Shown: piece after piece, positions 19,038 through 28,216 of the stretch
Position numbering within the stretch: position 1 is the stretch's first letter
Layout of the letters: every line of letters starts with the position of its first letter
NCBI GenBank assembly: GCA_018780265.1
Contig: JADMJV010000084.1
Span: 1-64,000, forward strand
Length of the DNA: 64,000 bases
Direction of reading: 5' to 3'
From: a bacterium
GTDB taxonomy: Bacteria > Vulcanimicrobiota > Xenobia > Xenobiales > JADMJV01
Program-made: the position numbers and the translations under genes
Notes under the pieces: model-generated
What the model was told of the DNA's origin: nothing
Seen by the model: the letters and a program-made list of their open reading frames with translations, nothing else
Database searches by the model: none

Positions 19038-21320
19038 CTATTTGGAAGCGGAAGCGGCTTCCTTCTTGCGGGCATAGTTCATGGCTGAGCCACACTGGAA
19101 CCAGCCGATCTGTTCAGCCGACAGGCTGTGGTTGAGTTTGACTTCAAACTCACCATTGCGCCCCTTTACCTGTAGCCGGGCCGGCTTGCCGGGTTCGAGA
19201 TCGGTGAGGCCGATGAAGCTGAGCTTGTCCCCTTTAAAGATGCGATCGTAGTCGTCGGGGTTGGCAAAGGTGAAGGGCAGGATGCCCTGCTTCTTCAGGT
19301 TGGTTTCGTGGATACGCGCAAAGCTGCGGGTGATGACCACCTTGACCCCGGCCAGGCGTGGGCACATGGCTGCGTGCTCGCGGCTGGACCCTTCGCCGTA
19401 GTTACGGTCACCGATGACCACCGAGCTGACGCCCTGATCGCGATATTCCACCGCGTTCAAAAACCAGGGTGAGACGTTGCGCTGCACACCACAAACATCC
19501 ATGGGTACCGGTTCACCGGCTTTGCCGGTGTCGGCGTCAATGGCACCCAGGAACATGTTGTGGCTGATACCCGTAAGGTGACCGCGCAGAGGCAGCCATT
19601 CTTTGCCAGCGGGCGAGATGTGATCGGTGGTCGTCTGGCCCTGAGTTTTTAGCAATACTGGCAAGTCCAGGTAGTCTTTGTTATCCCAGGCCTCAAAGGG
19701 TTGCAACTTTTGCAGGCGGGAGGAAGTGGGCGAGATGGCGATCTCTACCTTGCCGCCATCCTCGGGTGGGGCCACGAAGCCTTCCCAGGAGATCACAAAC
19801 CCCTTCTCCGGGAGCTCGGGTGCCTTCGGAGGCTGCAATTTCAGTCCATTGACCGAGTCTTGCAGAGGGTTAAATCCGATGTCGCCCGCCAGAGCGGCCG
19901 CCAGGACTACTTCCGGACTGGCGATAAAGGCCATGGTGGAGGCGCTACCGTCATTGCGCTTAGGGAAGTTTCGATTGTAGGAGGTGAGGATGGCGTTGGC
20001 CTCGCCAGCGGCGACGTCTGATCGCTGCCACATTCCGATGCACGGGCCGCAGGCATTGGCCAGCACGGTGGCTCCAATGTCCTCAAAGACCTTCATCTGG
20101 CCATCGCGACTGATGGTGTCAAAGATCTGCTGCGATCCGGGCGTGATCATCAAGGGGATCTTGGCCTTGATGCCTTGGGCCAGGGCCTGGCGAGCGATAG
20201 AAGCGGCCCGCTCCATGTCTTCATAGGAAGAGTTGGTGCAACTGCCGATCAGAGCGGCCTTGTAGGTGGCCGGAAATCCTTCGGCTACGGCTTCCGCCTT
20301 CATCTTGGAGATGGGGCGGGCCCGGTCGGGGGAGTGGGGACCAACAACGTGAGGCTCCAGGGTGGAAAGGTCGAGTTCGATGACCTCATCAAAGTATTTT
20401 TCGGGATGAGCCTCAATATCCGGGTCCGCCGTGAGGTGCTCGCGATATTTCTCGGCCAGTTCGGCCACTTCGTTGCGCTCGGTGGCACGCAGGTAGCCGG
20501 CCGTGCGCTCGTCAAATTGGAAGATCGAAGTGGTGGCGCCCAACTCGGCACCCATGTTGGTGATGGTGGCTCGACCGGTGAGGCTGAGATTGCGCGCTCC
20601 CTCCCCAAAATACTCCACGATCTTGTTGGTGCCGCCAGCTGTGGTCAGCTTGCCGCAGACCCACAAAATCACGTCCTTGGAGGCCGTCCAGCCGTTCAAC
20701 TTGCCCTTCAGGTGAACGCCCACCAGTTTGGGCGCCTTGACCTCCCAGGGCAGACCGGCCATGACTTCGGCCGCGTCCGCGCCGCCCACACCGCAAGCCA
20801 GCATCCCCATGCCGCCGGCGTTTGGAGTGTGGCTGTCCGTGCCGATCATCAGGCCCCCCGGAAAAGCATATTTCTCCAGCACGACCTGGTGAATGATACC
20901 GCTGCCGGGATTCCAAAAACCCAGGCCGTAGCGGGCGCCTGCACTGCTCAGGAAGGCGTAGACTTCGCTGTTCTCCGACTTGGCGCGGTCCAGATCCTGG
21001 CGAGCCCCGGTTTGGGCACGGATAAGATGGTCGCAGTGGATGGTGGAAGGCACGGCCACCTTGTCGCGCCCGGACTGCATAAATTGAAGCATCGACATCT
21101 GAGCGGTGGCGTCTTGGAGAGCCACCCGGTCCGGTCGTAAGTTGAGCATCTGATTGCCGCGGTCCACGGCCGTCGGAATATTGTGGGCGTCGAAGTGAGA
21201 GTAGAGAATCTTCTCCGTGGCCGTCAACTGGTCGCGCCCCAGCATTTTGCGCACGGCGCTCAGCTTGCCGGGCAGACTTTCATAGTGATTACGGATGACG
21301 GCTAGGTCTTGGGGATTCAT
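19038..21320 (-). CDS. acnA: aconitate hydratase, mitochondrial type
   Basis: A 760-aa [4Fe-4S] enzyme isomerising citrate to isocitrate in the TCA cycle. Cluster cysteines are visible in IGSCTNSSYED (residue 361) and NACGPCIGMW (424 and 427). Substrate-site motifs include GTDSHTPNAGGMGMLACGVGGADA and the C-terminal swivel domain with GDRNYGEGSSREHAA. The length fits the mitochondrial-type rather than the longer AcnA/IRP type, so the symbol is approximate. ATG 21320 is preceded by GAGGTG; the GTG at 21329 lies within that binding site. It follows rsfS by 24 bp and is probably in the nadD-rsfS transcript. Confidence 0.97.
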   Translation of the reverse strand: MNPQDLAVIRNHYESLPGKLSAVRKMLGRDQLTATEKILYSHFDAHNIPTAVDRGNQMLNLRPDRVALQDATAQMSMLQFMQSGRDKVAVPSTIHCDHLIRAQTGARQDLDRAKSENSEVYAFLSSAGARYGLGFWNPGSGIIHQVVLEKYAFPGGLMIGTDSHTPNAGGMGMLACGVGGADAAEVMAGLPWEVKAPKLVGVHLKGKLNGWTASKDVILWVCGKLTTAGGTNKIVEYFGEGARNLSLTGRATITNMGAELGATTSIFQFDERTAGYLRATERNEVAELAEKYREHLTADPDIEAHPEKYFDEVIELDLSTLEPHVVGPHSPDRARPISKMKAEAVAEGFPATYKAALIGSCTNSSYEDMERAASIARQALAQGIKAKIPLMITPGSQQIFDTISRDGQMKVFEDIGATVLANACGPCIGMWQRSDVAAGEANAILTSYNRNFPKRNDGSASTMAFIASPEVVLAAALAGDIGFNPLQDSVNGLKLQPPKAPELPEKGFVISWEGFVAPPEDGGKVEIAISPTSSRLQKLQPFEAWDNKDYLDLPVLLKTQGQTTTDHISPAGKEWLPLRGHLTGISHNMFLGAIDADTGKAGEPVPMDVCGVQRNVSPWFLNAVEYRDQGVSSVVIGDRNYGEGSSREHAAMCPRLAGVKVVITRSFARIHETNLKKQGILPFTFANPDDYDRIFKGDKLSFIGLTDLEPGKPARLQVKGRNGEFEVKLNHSLSAEQIGWFQCGSAMNYARKKEAASASK

Positions 21321-21344
21321 CTGGGGCACCTCTTTCGTCTTGGT

Positions 21345-21710
21345 TTAAGAAACGGGGGCAGTGTCGCCGGCCGAAGTTTCCACCCGGGGGGCGTTGCGCC
21401 ACAACCCTTCCAAATCATAAAAGTCACGCTCGGACTGCAGGAAAATGTGGACCACCACTACCCCGTAGTCCATGAGAATCCACGAGCCTTCTCGGTATCC
21501 CTGGACGCGTTTGTTTCCCAGGCCGAGCTGGTTGAGTTTGTCTTCGATGGCTCGACTGATGTCTCGAGTCTGGACCCGAGTGGGGGCGCTGGTGATGACA
21601 AAGTAGTCGCACACAATGGTCAGGGCGCTCAGGTCTTTGATAACGATGTCTCTGCCCAGCTTGTCCTCGATGACACGGGCCACCTGTTGCGCAATTTCCA
21701 GACTCTCCAA
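21345..21710 (-). CDS. rsfS: ribosome silencing factor RsfS
   Basis: A 121-aa protein of the Iojap/RsfS family, which binds L14 on the 50S subunit and prevents subunit joining in starved cells. Typical sequence includes ALTIVCDYFVITSA, GYREGSWILMDYGVVVVHIF and ERDFYDLEGLW. It lies directly after nadD, the order found in a very wide range of bacteria. Confidence 0.95.
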   Translation of the reverse strand: MESLEIAQQVARVIEDKLGRDIVIKDLSALTIVCDYFVITSAPTRVQTRDISRAIEDKLNQLGLGNKRVQGYREGSWILMDYGVVVVHIFLQSERDFYDLEGLWRNAPRVETSAGDTAPVS

Positions 21711-21769
21711 AACTCAGCTCCTCTTGGTTGGGCTGGCGAGCTTCTATCGGCTCGCGCCCTCGGGGTCCC

Positions 21770-22390
21770 TTACACAGACTCGACAATGGGTCCTCTATGC
21801 CTATATATCCCTTGTTCCTCGGCGTAAACACGCACAGCCTCGGGAACCCAAAAATGAATCGAGCGCCCCTGACTCAGTCGTTCTCGAATCATGGAGGAGG
21901 AAACCTCGTGAAGGGGGACCTCTAGCCACTGGATTCGCTCCATATTGGGGGTTCCGGCCAGTTTGTCCAGCAGTTTCTCAAAGCTATAGCCAGGGCGTGA
22001 GGCCACTAGAAAATGTTCGAGTTGGGCGAGTATCTGGTCAAAGCCTTTCCAGGAGTAGTCGTAGACCACATCCATACCGGTCAGAAATGAGAATTGGTGC
22101 TGGGGCCAGAGCCCGCGCAACTGGTGGATGGTGTCTACGGTGTAGTTGGTTTTCCCGGTGCCGATTTCGAAGTCGCAAACGGCCAATTGGGGATGACACT
22201 GGCAGGCCATGTGCAACATGGTTAACCGTTGTTGGGGATCCTGAGTGTAGGCTCGCCGGTGCGGTGGAGTACCGCTGGGCAACATCCAGACCTGGTCAAA
22301 ACGGAATTGCTCGAGGGCCTCAACGGCCAGCCTCAAGTGGCCGTTGTGAACCGGGTTAAAACTGCCGCCAAAAAGTAGAATGTGGGACAT
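21770..22390 (-). CDS. nadD: nicotinate-nucleotide adenylyltransferase
   Basis: A 206-aa nucleotidyltransferase making deamido-NAD from nicotinate mononucleotide. The signature GGSFNPVHNGHLRLA is at the N-terminus with LPSGTPPHR following, and the C-terminal SSSMIRERLSQG motif is intact. Start ATG 22390 (MSHILLFGG) is chosen because the open frame upstream is not conserved-looking and GAAGGGGCGGGC precedes it. It heads a probable nadD-rsfS-acnA transcript and is divergent from the LptD-like gene. Confidence 0.95.
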   Translation of the reverse strand: MSHILLFGGSFNPVHNGHLRLAVEALEQFRFDQVWMLPSGTPPHRRAYTQDPQQRLTMLHMACQCHPQLAVCDFEIGTGKTNYTVDTIHQLRGLWPQHQFSFLTGMDVVYDYSWKGFDQILAQLEHFLVASRPGYSFEKLLDKLAGTPNMERIQWLEVPLHEVSSSMIRERLSQGRSIHFWVPEAVRVYAEEQGIYRHRGPIVESV

Positions 22391-22494
22391 GCCCGCCCCT
22401 TCCCCAGAGGTCAGGGCCTTCCTCGCCCAGGGCCGGGCTTGAAGCCTTTTCATCTCTTGACAGGAAGCCTTGATACCTACTAGAAGCGGGGACT

Positions 22495-24621
22495 GTGAAA
22501 ATCTCATGCCCGGAGGCGCTCAGGGGAGGTTTCCCCCGAGTCCTCTTCCGGCTCTGGGTCGGCTTTGGTTTGGTTGGGTCCTGGTTGGCCGCCACCCCAC
22601 CCGTCTCTGCTCAGGATGCGCCGCTGCAGGAAGTCTCGACTCCCGTAGCCGGGGTCAAGCTATTGCTATTGCGAGCCGAGCAGATCACCCGCCAGGGCAA
22701 CGCCATCATCTGCGTGGGCAAGGTACGCGCTGAATATGAGGGGCTGCAGCTGGATTGTCAGTGGCTGCGCTACGATCAAAGCACGGGTCTGGTAGAGGCG
22801 CGCAAAGAGTGTATCTTCACCTTTGGCGATAGCTTCGCCTCGGCCGACGAAATCGATTTTTCCCTGGTCGATACGTCAGCCACTCTGCGCGGGGTAGCCG
22901 GCCGAGGCAACGACCTGGGTAGTAACGATAGCTACATCGAACAGCCGCTCTTTTTTTGGGCCGACAGTATGAACTGGCGTCCCGACTTCATCGAACTCCA
23001 CGGTGCCACCGTCACCACTTGCGATGAGCTGCCCGATCAATGGGATTATCGAATTTTGGCAGAGCGCATCGACATCTATCCGCGCGATCGCCTGGAGGCC
23101 TACAACACGGCCGTTGAGTTAGGGGGGCACCGACCGGTCACGCTGCCCAATCTGACTTTTTCGCTGGACCCCACCAAACCTTTGCTGCAGGACTACCTGC
23201 CTACTGTGGGTTTCTCGAATTTGTTCGGGGCCTTTGTTCGCTTTACGGTTCCCTACAATTTTGACCGCCGCAATTTCGGTAAGATCCGCCTCGATTACTA
23301 TACGCGAACCGGTATTTCGGGAGGCGTGGAGCATCGTTTTAACTGGGGCGAACGGGCCGTGGGTGACATCTACTACTACCAGCAAAATGGTGTCAACGGT
23401 CAGTCAGGTCGACTGGACTTTCGCACCAACGCGGCTTTCAAGTTGGACCCCAGTACCACGGCCAATTTTAGCTACTCGCAAAACCAGTTCGAGTTGCCCA
23501 ACTTTACTTCGCCCTTGACCGTGTCCACCCAGATCGGTGTAACCCGACAGGCCGGCGACTTGTTGCTGCAGTTTCAGTCAGGCTACGCCCGCAGTGGCGA
23601 CAACACCAATACCGTCTATCAGGGGACGATTCAAAACGACTTTGACGAACGCACTCGCTTTTTGCTAACCGGTGACTACACCCTGGCCTCCACTTTGCAG
23701 CAGCGCACTCAGCGCTATCACTACCTGTCCAGTCTGCAACATCGCGCAGATTTTGGTTACTTTGAAGCGGCCTTGGAATCGAGCACCGGTCAGCGCACCT
23801 ATTTTTTGAACCGTACTCCCGAGGTGCGCTTTGTGAGTCGTCCCCTTAGTATTGGGGATGTGCCGATTTTTGCCTCGGCCAGCTATGGACGGATTTTGGA
23901 ATCTCCCAGCGACGTCCAGTCCAATCGCTGGGATTTGCGCGTCACTCTGCCCGATCAGATGTACAACCTGGGCAGCGGGCGCTTTGTGGTGGGCGGTGGT
24001 TTGCGCCAATCTTTTTATGACACCGGCCAGAAGCAACGCATGTGGCTGGCGCGGGCCAGTTGGTTTCAGCCTGTGGGGGAGGAGATCACTGCCCGAGTCG
24101 ACTTCAATCTGCTGGACCGATTTGGGTCCACGCCCTTCTTTCACGACCGACAGCAGTCTTTCAGTGTCATTACCGGGGGGCTGGAGTATTTTAATTCGGG
24201 CACCTTTCGACTGGGTGCCTATGCCGGTTACGACCTGCTCCACCAACAGGCTCATGACGTAATCGCCCGGTTGGACTACAACCCGGGACCAGAGTTTGGA
24301 CTCTCCAGCGGCGCTAATTTTAATCCCCTGGATCGCAACATGCGCAGCATCGACAATATGCTGTCAGTGCGCCTGGGTGACAACATTTCGTTGTCCCATT
24401 GGAGTCTTTACGACTTTCAGCAACAAAAACTGACCTATCAAGACATCATGCTCAATTTTGAAAGTCACGACTGGGTGGCCTCCCTGGCCTACCGCGGTCT
24501 GCAACAAGAGGTGTTCTTTCAGTTCAATTTGCGCGGCTTCCCCAGCGCCCCGCTCCACGTCGGACCCGACGCCAGTCTGCCCACCCTTCCCAACAACCTT
24601 AACAACCCATTTGTACGTTGA
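22495..24621 (+). CDS. lptD: LptD/OstA-like outer-membrane assembly protein
   Basis: A 708-aa secreted protein: signal peptide to about residue 39 (ending PPVSAQ), then an OstA/LptA-like domain (about 55-130: LLRAEQITRQGNAIICVGKV, LDCQWLRYDQSTGLVEARK, SADEIDFSLVD). A long beta-rich region follows with alternating aromatic strands (FGKIRLDYYTRTG, GGVEHRFNWG, RFLLTGDYTLAST), typical of a barrel. LptD inserts lipopolysaccharide or a related lipid into the outer leaflet. The barrel is less conserved than the N-terminal domain and the C-terminal strands lack obvious LptE-linked cysteines, so assignment to LptD proper is likely but not certain. It is the best evidence in the window for an outer membrane. 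Confidence 0.75.
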   Translation: MKISCPEALRGGFPRVLFRLWVGFGLVGSWLAATPPVSAQDAPLQEVSTPVAGVKLLLLRAEQITRQGNAIICVGKVRAEYEGLQLDCQWLRYDQSTGLVEARKECIFTFGDSFASADEIDFSLVDTSATLRGVAGRGNDLGSNDSYIEQPLFFWADSMNWRPDFIELHGATVTTCDELPDQWDYRILAERIDIYPRDRLEAYNTAVELGGHRPVTLPNLTFSLDPTKPLLQDYLPTVGFSNLFGAFVRFTVPYNFDRRNFGKIRLDYYTRTGISGGVEHRFNWGERAVGDIYYYQQNGVNGQSGRLDFRTNAAFKLDPSTTANFSYSQNQFELPNFTSPLTVSTQIGVTRQAGDLLLQFQSGYARSGDNTNTVYQGTIQNDFDERTRFLLTGDYTLASTLQQRTQRYHYLSSLQHRADFGYFEAALESSTGQRTYFLNRTPEVRFVSRPLSIGDVPIFASASYGRILESPSDVQSNRWDLRVTLPDQMYNLGSGRFVVGGGLRQSFYDTGQKQRMWLARASWFQPVGEEITARVDFNLLDRFGSTPFFHDRQQSFSVITGGLEYFNSGTFRLGAYAGYDLLHQQAHDVIARLDYNPGPEFGLSSGANFNPLDRNMRSIDNMLSVRLGDNISLSHWSLYDFQQQKLTYQDIMLNFESHDWVASLAYRGLQQEVFFQFNLRGFPSAPLHVGPDASLPTLPNNLNNPFVR

Positions 24622-24624
24622 AAC

Positions 24625-25332
24625 TCAGCGCAGGTTGACTTCGATCCGGCTGAGGTCGAAGTTGGCATAAGGAAAGTCCGAGGGGAGGTCGGCGTGCTGC
24701 TTGACGTCGTTGAGGGGATCGCTGGGATAAAACTGGGGAAAGGGCGGAATGGGCCCCTGTCCCTTATTGATGCGCGCCGTTTGCAGCGAATTCTTGCCAA
24801 TGTCCGGGCCCTGTCCCAGGGTGTCCAGGGGACGGCCTATCAAGCCCTGGCGAAAGTTGTCACAGGTCAACGCGTGCATGGTGAAGACATTGGTAGTAAT
24901 AAACTGATTCATAACATTGGTAGACTCGGCCATGTCGAAAATCACTTCGATGCTGCGCATGTCGGGCTGAATTCGGCTGGCTGAGTTGAGATTGGTGGCC
25001 TGGAAAAATTGGAAGCCGGGCCGAGGGGCGCGTGCCTGGCGATGAAACCAGGCCCAATTCAGCCCGTCGAAGCGCACAAAATCGGAGAAGGTATCCAGGT
25101 CAGTGCATTCAATCGGCTGATTGAATGAATTGAAAAGAATGATGTAGTATCCCCGTCCACTGGTATCAATCATGCCATTGGGGTTAACCGTTAAGGTGAT
25201 GGCCAGCAGTCGATTGGCAAAAGGCGAGCCGGGAAACGGCAGGGTGGGTTGGCTCCATCCAGGCAACGCTGCCAGCAGACCAATACCGAGTAGTTTGAGA
25301 ATCTTTCGAGGTGATAGCCGAGGTGATGCCAT
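24625..25332 (-). CDS. secreted protein of unknown function
   Basis: A 235-aa protein with signal peptide MASPRLSPRKILKLLGIGLLAALPGWSQ. The mature part is rich in Asn, Phe, Pro and Thr with phrases such as IDTSGRGYYIILFNSFNQ and FFQATNLNSASRIQPDMRSIEVIFDM, resembling a beta-sandwich. It converges with the LptD-like gene, three bases apart. Its start overlaps that of lnt on the other strand (shared ATGCCAT), with AAGGG as ribosome binding site. I do not recognise a family. Confidence 0.7.
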   Translation of the reverse strand: MASPRLSPRKILKLLGIGLLAALPGWSQPTLPFPGSPFANRLLAITLTVNPNGMIDTSGRGYYIILFNSFNQPIECTDLDTFSDFVRFDGLNWAWFHRQARAPRPGFQFFQATNLNSASRIQPDMRSIEVIFDMAESTNVMNQFITTNVFTMHALTCDNFRQGLIGRPLDTLGQGPDIGKNSLQTARINKGQGPIPPFPQFYPSDPLNDVKQHADLPSDFPYANFDLSRIEVNLR

Positions 25333-26840
25333 TGCGAGAACCCTTGCCCTTTCGGTGGGCCCTGAGTTTGTGTTCAGGTTCGGCCCTCCTGCTCATTCTC
25401 GCTTTTCCTTACGCCAGGCTCTGGCTCTTATCCACGGGGTGCCTGTTGCCACTCATGCTGTCGCTACGCGCCCAGGGGGCCTTGCGTGGTTTTTTGTTGG
25501 GCACTTTGCACGGGTTTCTTTTTCAGAGTTACATCATGTTTTGGGCCAACTTTTTCGGACCGCCCGCTTACCTGTTTCTGGCCGGCTACAAGACCGTGCT
25601 CCCCTCTTTTTTCGGCGCCCTGTGGGGCTGGCAAAGTCGGCGCAACCCGGTGTGGTTCCCGCTGGCTTTTGTGAGTGGTTGGGTGGGGCTGGAGTACATT
25701 CAAACCTTTGGCCCCTTTGGGGTGACCTGGGGTATGTTGTCACACGCCTGGGCCCGAATGCCGGTGGCAATCCAAGGCTGCGCCTTGTTAGGTCCCTGGC
25801 TGCTGAGCCTGTTGTTGCTGATGGTCAACGCCAGTGTCTATGTAGCCTTACGGCCCGAGTGTCGACCCCAGCGACGGTGGTGGTGGCTCGTTACTTCGCT
25901 GGCGCTGCTGGCCAACGTTGGTTATGGTGCCTGGCGCCTGGGCCAAGATTTTGGGCCCGGTCAAAGATTTACGGCCGGAGTCGTACAGAATTCCATGGGC
26001 AGGGACGTTCGCTGGAATCCCGAGTATGCACAGTTGGCCCTGGATAAACTCAACCGACTGACATGCGCGGCCGCCGAGCAGGGGGCACGCCTGATCGTAT
26101 GGCCTGAGACGGCCATACCCTTTCGCGACTTTCGACGTCTGCCCAAGCTTACGCTGTCGGTGGGCATGTTGGGGTTGACCACTCACAGTTGGTTGATCGT
26201 GGGCTCTATTGAGAAGGTTGGGGATGAACAGGAACACACTCTCAACAGCGCCAGTCTAATTTCACCGGAGGGCGGCTTCGAGGGCCGCTACGATAAACAG
26301 CGTCTGGTGCCGGGCGGCGAATACCTGCCTTTGGAGAAATGGCTGCGGCCCTTTAAAATTTTCGATCCGGTCATGCGCTACGTGGCCGGCCCGGAGAGCC
26401 TCGGCGTATTTTCCTGTCCAAGCCTGAAGATTCGGCCCGGCATGTTGATCTGCTTTGAATCGATGGTGCCTTATCTGGCGGCCCAACGCGTGCGGGATGG
26501 CGCCGATGTTTTGGTGGTGGCCACCAACGACGGCTGGTTTGGAGAAAATTCGGCCATCGTGCATCACTTTGAAATGGCCATTTTCCGAGCTGTCGAACAG
26601 GGACGGCCGATGATTCAATGTGGCAACACGGGGATTTCCGGCCTGATCGACGAGCGTGGTCGGGTGCTGCGCGAAACCCCTATCAATCAAGAAACGATTG
26701 CCGTCCATGAGCTACAAGCCCGTCGCCAACTCACGGTCTACGCTCGGGTGGGTGACCTGTTGCCGTGGCTGGCCTGTGGGGTTTTTCTTGGTTGTCTGGC
26801 GGGGTCAAGAGGGTCCAAGACTTTGGCAGGGAAGGACTAG
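25326..26840 (+). CDS. lnt: apolipoprotein N-acyltransferase
   Basis: A 504-aa inner-membrane enzyme that adds the third acyl chain to lipoproteins. The N-terminal half has multiple hydrophobic segments (about residues 10-215). The periplasmic nitrilase-like domain carries the catalytic triad: Glu in WPETAIPF, Lys in YDKQRLVPGGEYLP and Cys in ICFESMVPY. The start is ambiguous: GTG 25311, ATG 25326 or TTG 25332 are in frame, and GAGGTG at 25320-25325 fits the TTG best. Three bases separate it from the CvpA-like gene. The several lipoproteins of the window are its expected substrates. Confidence 0.92.
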   Translation: MPLREPLPFRWALSLCSGSALLLILAFPYARLWLLSTGCLLPLMLSLRAQGALRGFLLGTLHGFLFQSYIMFWANFFGPPAYLFLAGYKTVLPSFFGALWGWQSRRNPVWFPLAFVSGWVGLEYIQTFGPFGVTWGMLSHAWARMPVAIQGCALLGPWLLSLLLLMVNASVYVALRPECRPQRRWWWLVTSLALLANVGYGAWRLGQDFGPGQRFTAGVVQNSMGRDVRWNPEYAQLALDKLNRLTCAAAEQGARLIVWPETAIPFRDFRRLPKLTLSVGMLGLTTHSWLIVGSIEKVGDEQEHTLNSASLISPEGGFEGRYDKQRLVPGGEYLPLEKWLRPFKIFDPVMRYVAGPESLGVFSCPSLKIRPGMLICFESMVPYLAAQRVRDGADVLVVATNDGWFGENSAIVHHFEMAIFRAVEQGRPMIQCGNTGISGLIDERGRVLRETPINQETIAVHELQARRQLTVYARVGDLLPWLACGVFLGCLAGSRGSKTLAGKD

Positions 26841-26843
26841 CCC

Positions 26844-27386
26844 GTGCATTGGATGGACATCGTTACTCTCATGATTATCGGCTTTGGAACGGCCGCCGGC
26901 TATAAGCGCGGTCTTGTTCTGGAAGCGACTGACTGGCTCATCGGAGGCGTAGCCGGATTGATCGCTTTCCGAGGCTTTCGCCCGTTCGGCGCTTTTATGC
27001 ATCGAATCATCAAAGGCTGGCCGATCAACTATTGTGAAAGTTTTGGGTTCTGGATTCTGTTGTTGATTTTCGGGGTTTTGATATTGTCTGCCGGCCTGCA
27101 TGTGGACCGGGCTACGCGCGAGTATGACCGCATCCCTCCAGAAGTTCGCAACTACGGCGGTGCCGTCAGCGCTTTCGTAAAATGCCTGGTGATAAGTTGC
27201 ATTCTGTGCGCTTACCTTCCTTACTCGGATGGCATGGCGACGGCCGAGAAGGCCGCCTTGAAGCGCTCGGCGGCGGCCACTACTCTCAAGTCGCTGGCTG
27301 GCCCTGTGGGTGTGCTGGTGGCCATTATTGCGCCTGATGACATCGCCAAAAAATTTCGATCCACCACTGCGCCCTCTCCCCGTTGA
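26844..27386 (+). CDS. CvpA-family membrane protein
   Basis: A 180-aa protein with about four membrane segments: roughly 5-25, 30-47, 68-90 and 105-125. The first segment pattern MDIVTLMIIGFGTAAGYKRGLVLE is that of the colicin V production protein (CvpA) family, whose exact role in the envelope is unknown. The C-terminal tail (AAATTLKSLAGPVGVLVAI) is also usual. It is co-directional with lnt and overlaps the next gene by TTGA. Confidence 0.75.
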   Translation: MHWMDIVTLMIIGFGTAAGYKRGLVLEATDWLIGGVAGLIAFRGFRPFGAFMHRIIKGWPINYCESFGFWILLLIFGVLILSAGLHVDRATREYDRIPPEVRNYGGAVSAFVKCLVISCILCAYLPYSDGMATAEKAALKRSAAATTLKSLAGPVGVLVAIIAPDDIAKKFRSTTAPSPR

Positions 27387-28213
27387 AGCGCCGCCACTTT
27401 TTGGCGGCGTGCTGGATGGCCCTGGCCGCCCCTGCATTGGCTACCAGGCCGGACGTGCGAAAGGCCGATTTCGACCTGGAAAAGCTCATTGCTAAGGCCC
27501 AGTTATTGGCTTACGAGTCGGCCGAACACTACCAGTTGTGGCGCAACGGGGCGGTCGACTCACCCAATACTTTACAGGCGCTTGAGCCACGACTCCAGGG
27601 TCTGACTCAAATCGAGCATAAGATCGCTATCTTGTCCCAGGTGTCGGCTTGGAAAAAGTGGTCTCGTCTACAGAAGCAAGAAGTGAAACTACTCGTCGAG
27701 GACGTTAAAAGCCCCACGGGTCTGCGCCGCACCTTGACCGAGCTTCAACAACGCTGGCGCGGCTCGGTGCAGATGCAACAAAGTCTGCTAGAAGGAAGAC
27801 GTGTCCAACTACCGTTGCTGATCGGCTCGGGCGGGACGTCCGAGCAGCGGGCATTCTACCAGTGGAAGGCTTCTCTGTTGGACGTGTTGCAAGCCGAGCT
27901 GCTCCTGTGTCAGGAGCTGGCCTTGGCTCTTGAGGTTGGCCGAGCCGCGCCCGAGCTAGAAGAGAAAGCCCTGGCTCTGTTTGGAAGAATTCGCCTGATA
28001 CGGCCTCCCCAGATCTGCCAGGCGGCCCATCAATGCTACGAGCAACGTTTTACGGCTCTAAAGCGACTGTCTGAGTCCGCCCAATCGATGACCGACCCGG
28101 ACATGCTGAGCAACTTGAAGTATGCCGAAGGAGAATACCGCAGGCTGACCCTGAGCTGCGAGCAGGCCAGCTTAGCCGCTCAGGCCCGGGTGCTGGGCCA
28201 GTCTAACTGCTAG
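27383..28213 (+). CDS. secreted helical protein of unknown function
   Basis: A 276-aa protein starting with TTG that overlaps the preceding TGA. The N-terminus MKRRHFLAACWMALAAPALA carries a twin-arginine-like RRxFL and a signal-peptidase site after ALA, so Tat or Sec export is expected. The mature part is nearly all helix with many Gln, Leu and Glu and several cysteines (ICQAAHQCYEQRF near the C-terminus), looking like a periplasmic helical bundle. No family recognised. It is probably translated together with the CvpA-like gene. Confidence 0.7.
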   Translation: MKRRHFLAACWMALAAPALATRPDVRKADFDLEKLIAKAQLLAYESAEHYQLWRNGAVDSPNTLQALEPRLQGLTQIEHKIAILSQVSAWKKWSRLQKQEVKLLVEDVKSPTGLRRTLTELQQRWRGSVQMQQSLLEGRRVQLPLLIGSGGTSEQRAFYQWKASLLDVLQAELLLCQELALALEVGRAAPELEEKALALFGRIRLIRPPQICQAAHQCYEQRFTALKRLSESAQSMTDPDMLSNLKYAEGEYRRLTLSCEQASLAAQARVLGQSNC

Positions 28214-28216
28214 AGG

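Noticed and set aside
20175..21140. 321-aa frame antisense to aconitase
   Set aside because: The opposite strand encodes a complete, canonical aconitase; the frame is a by-product of GC-rich codon usage.
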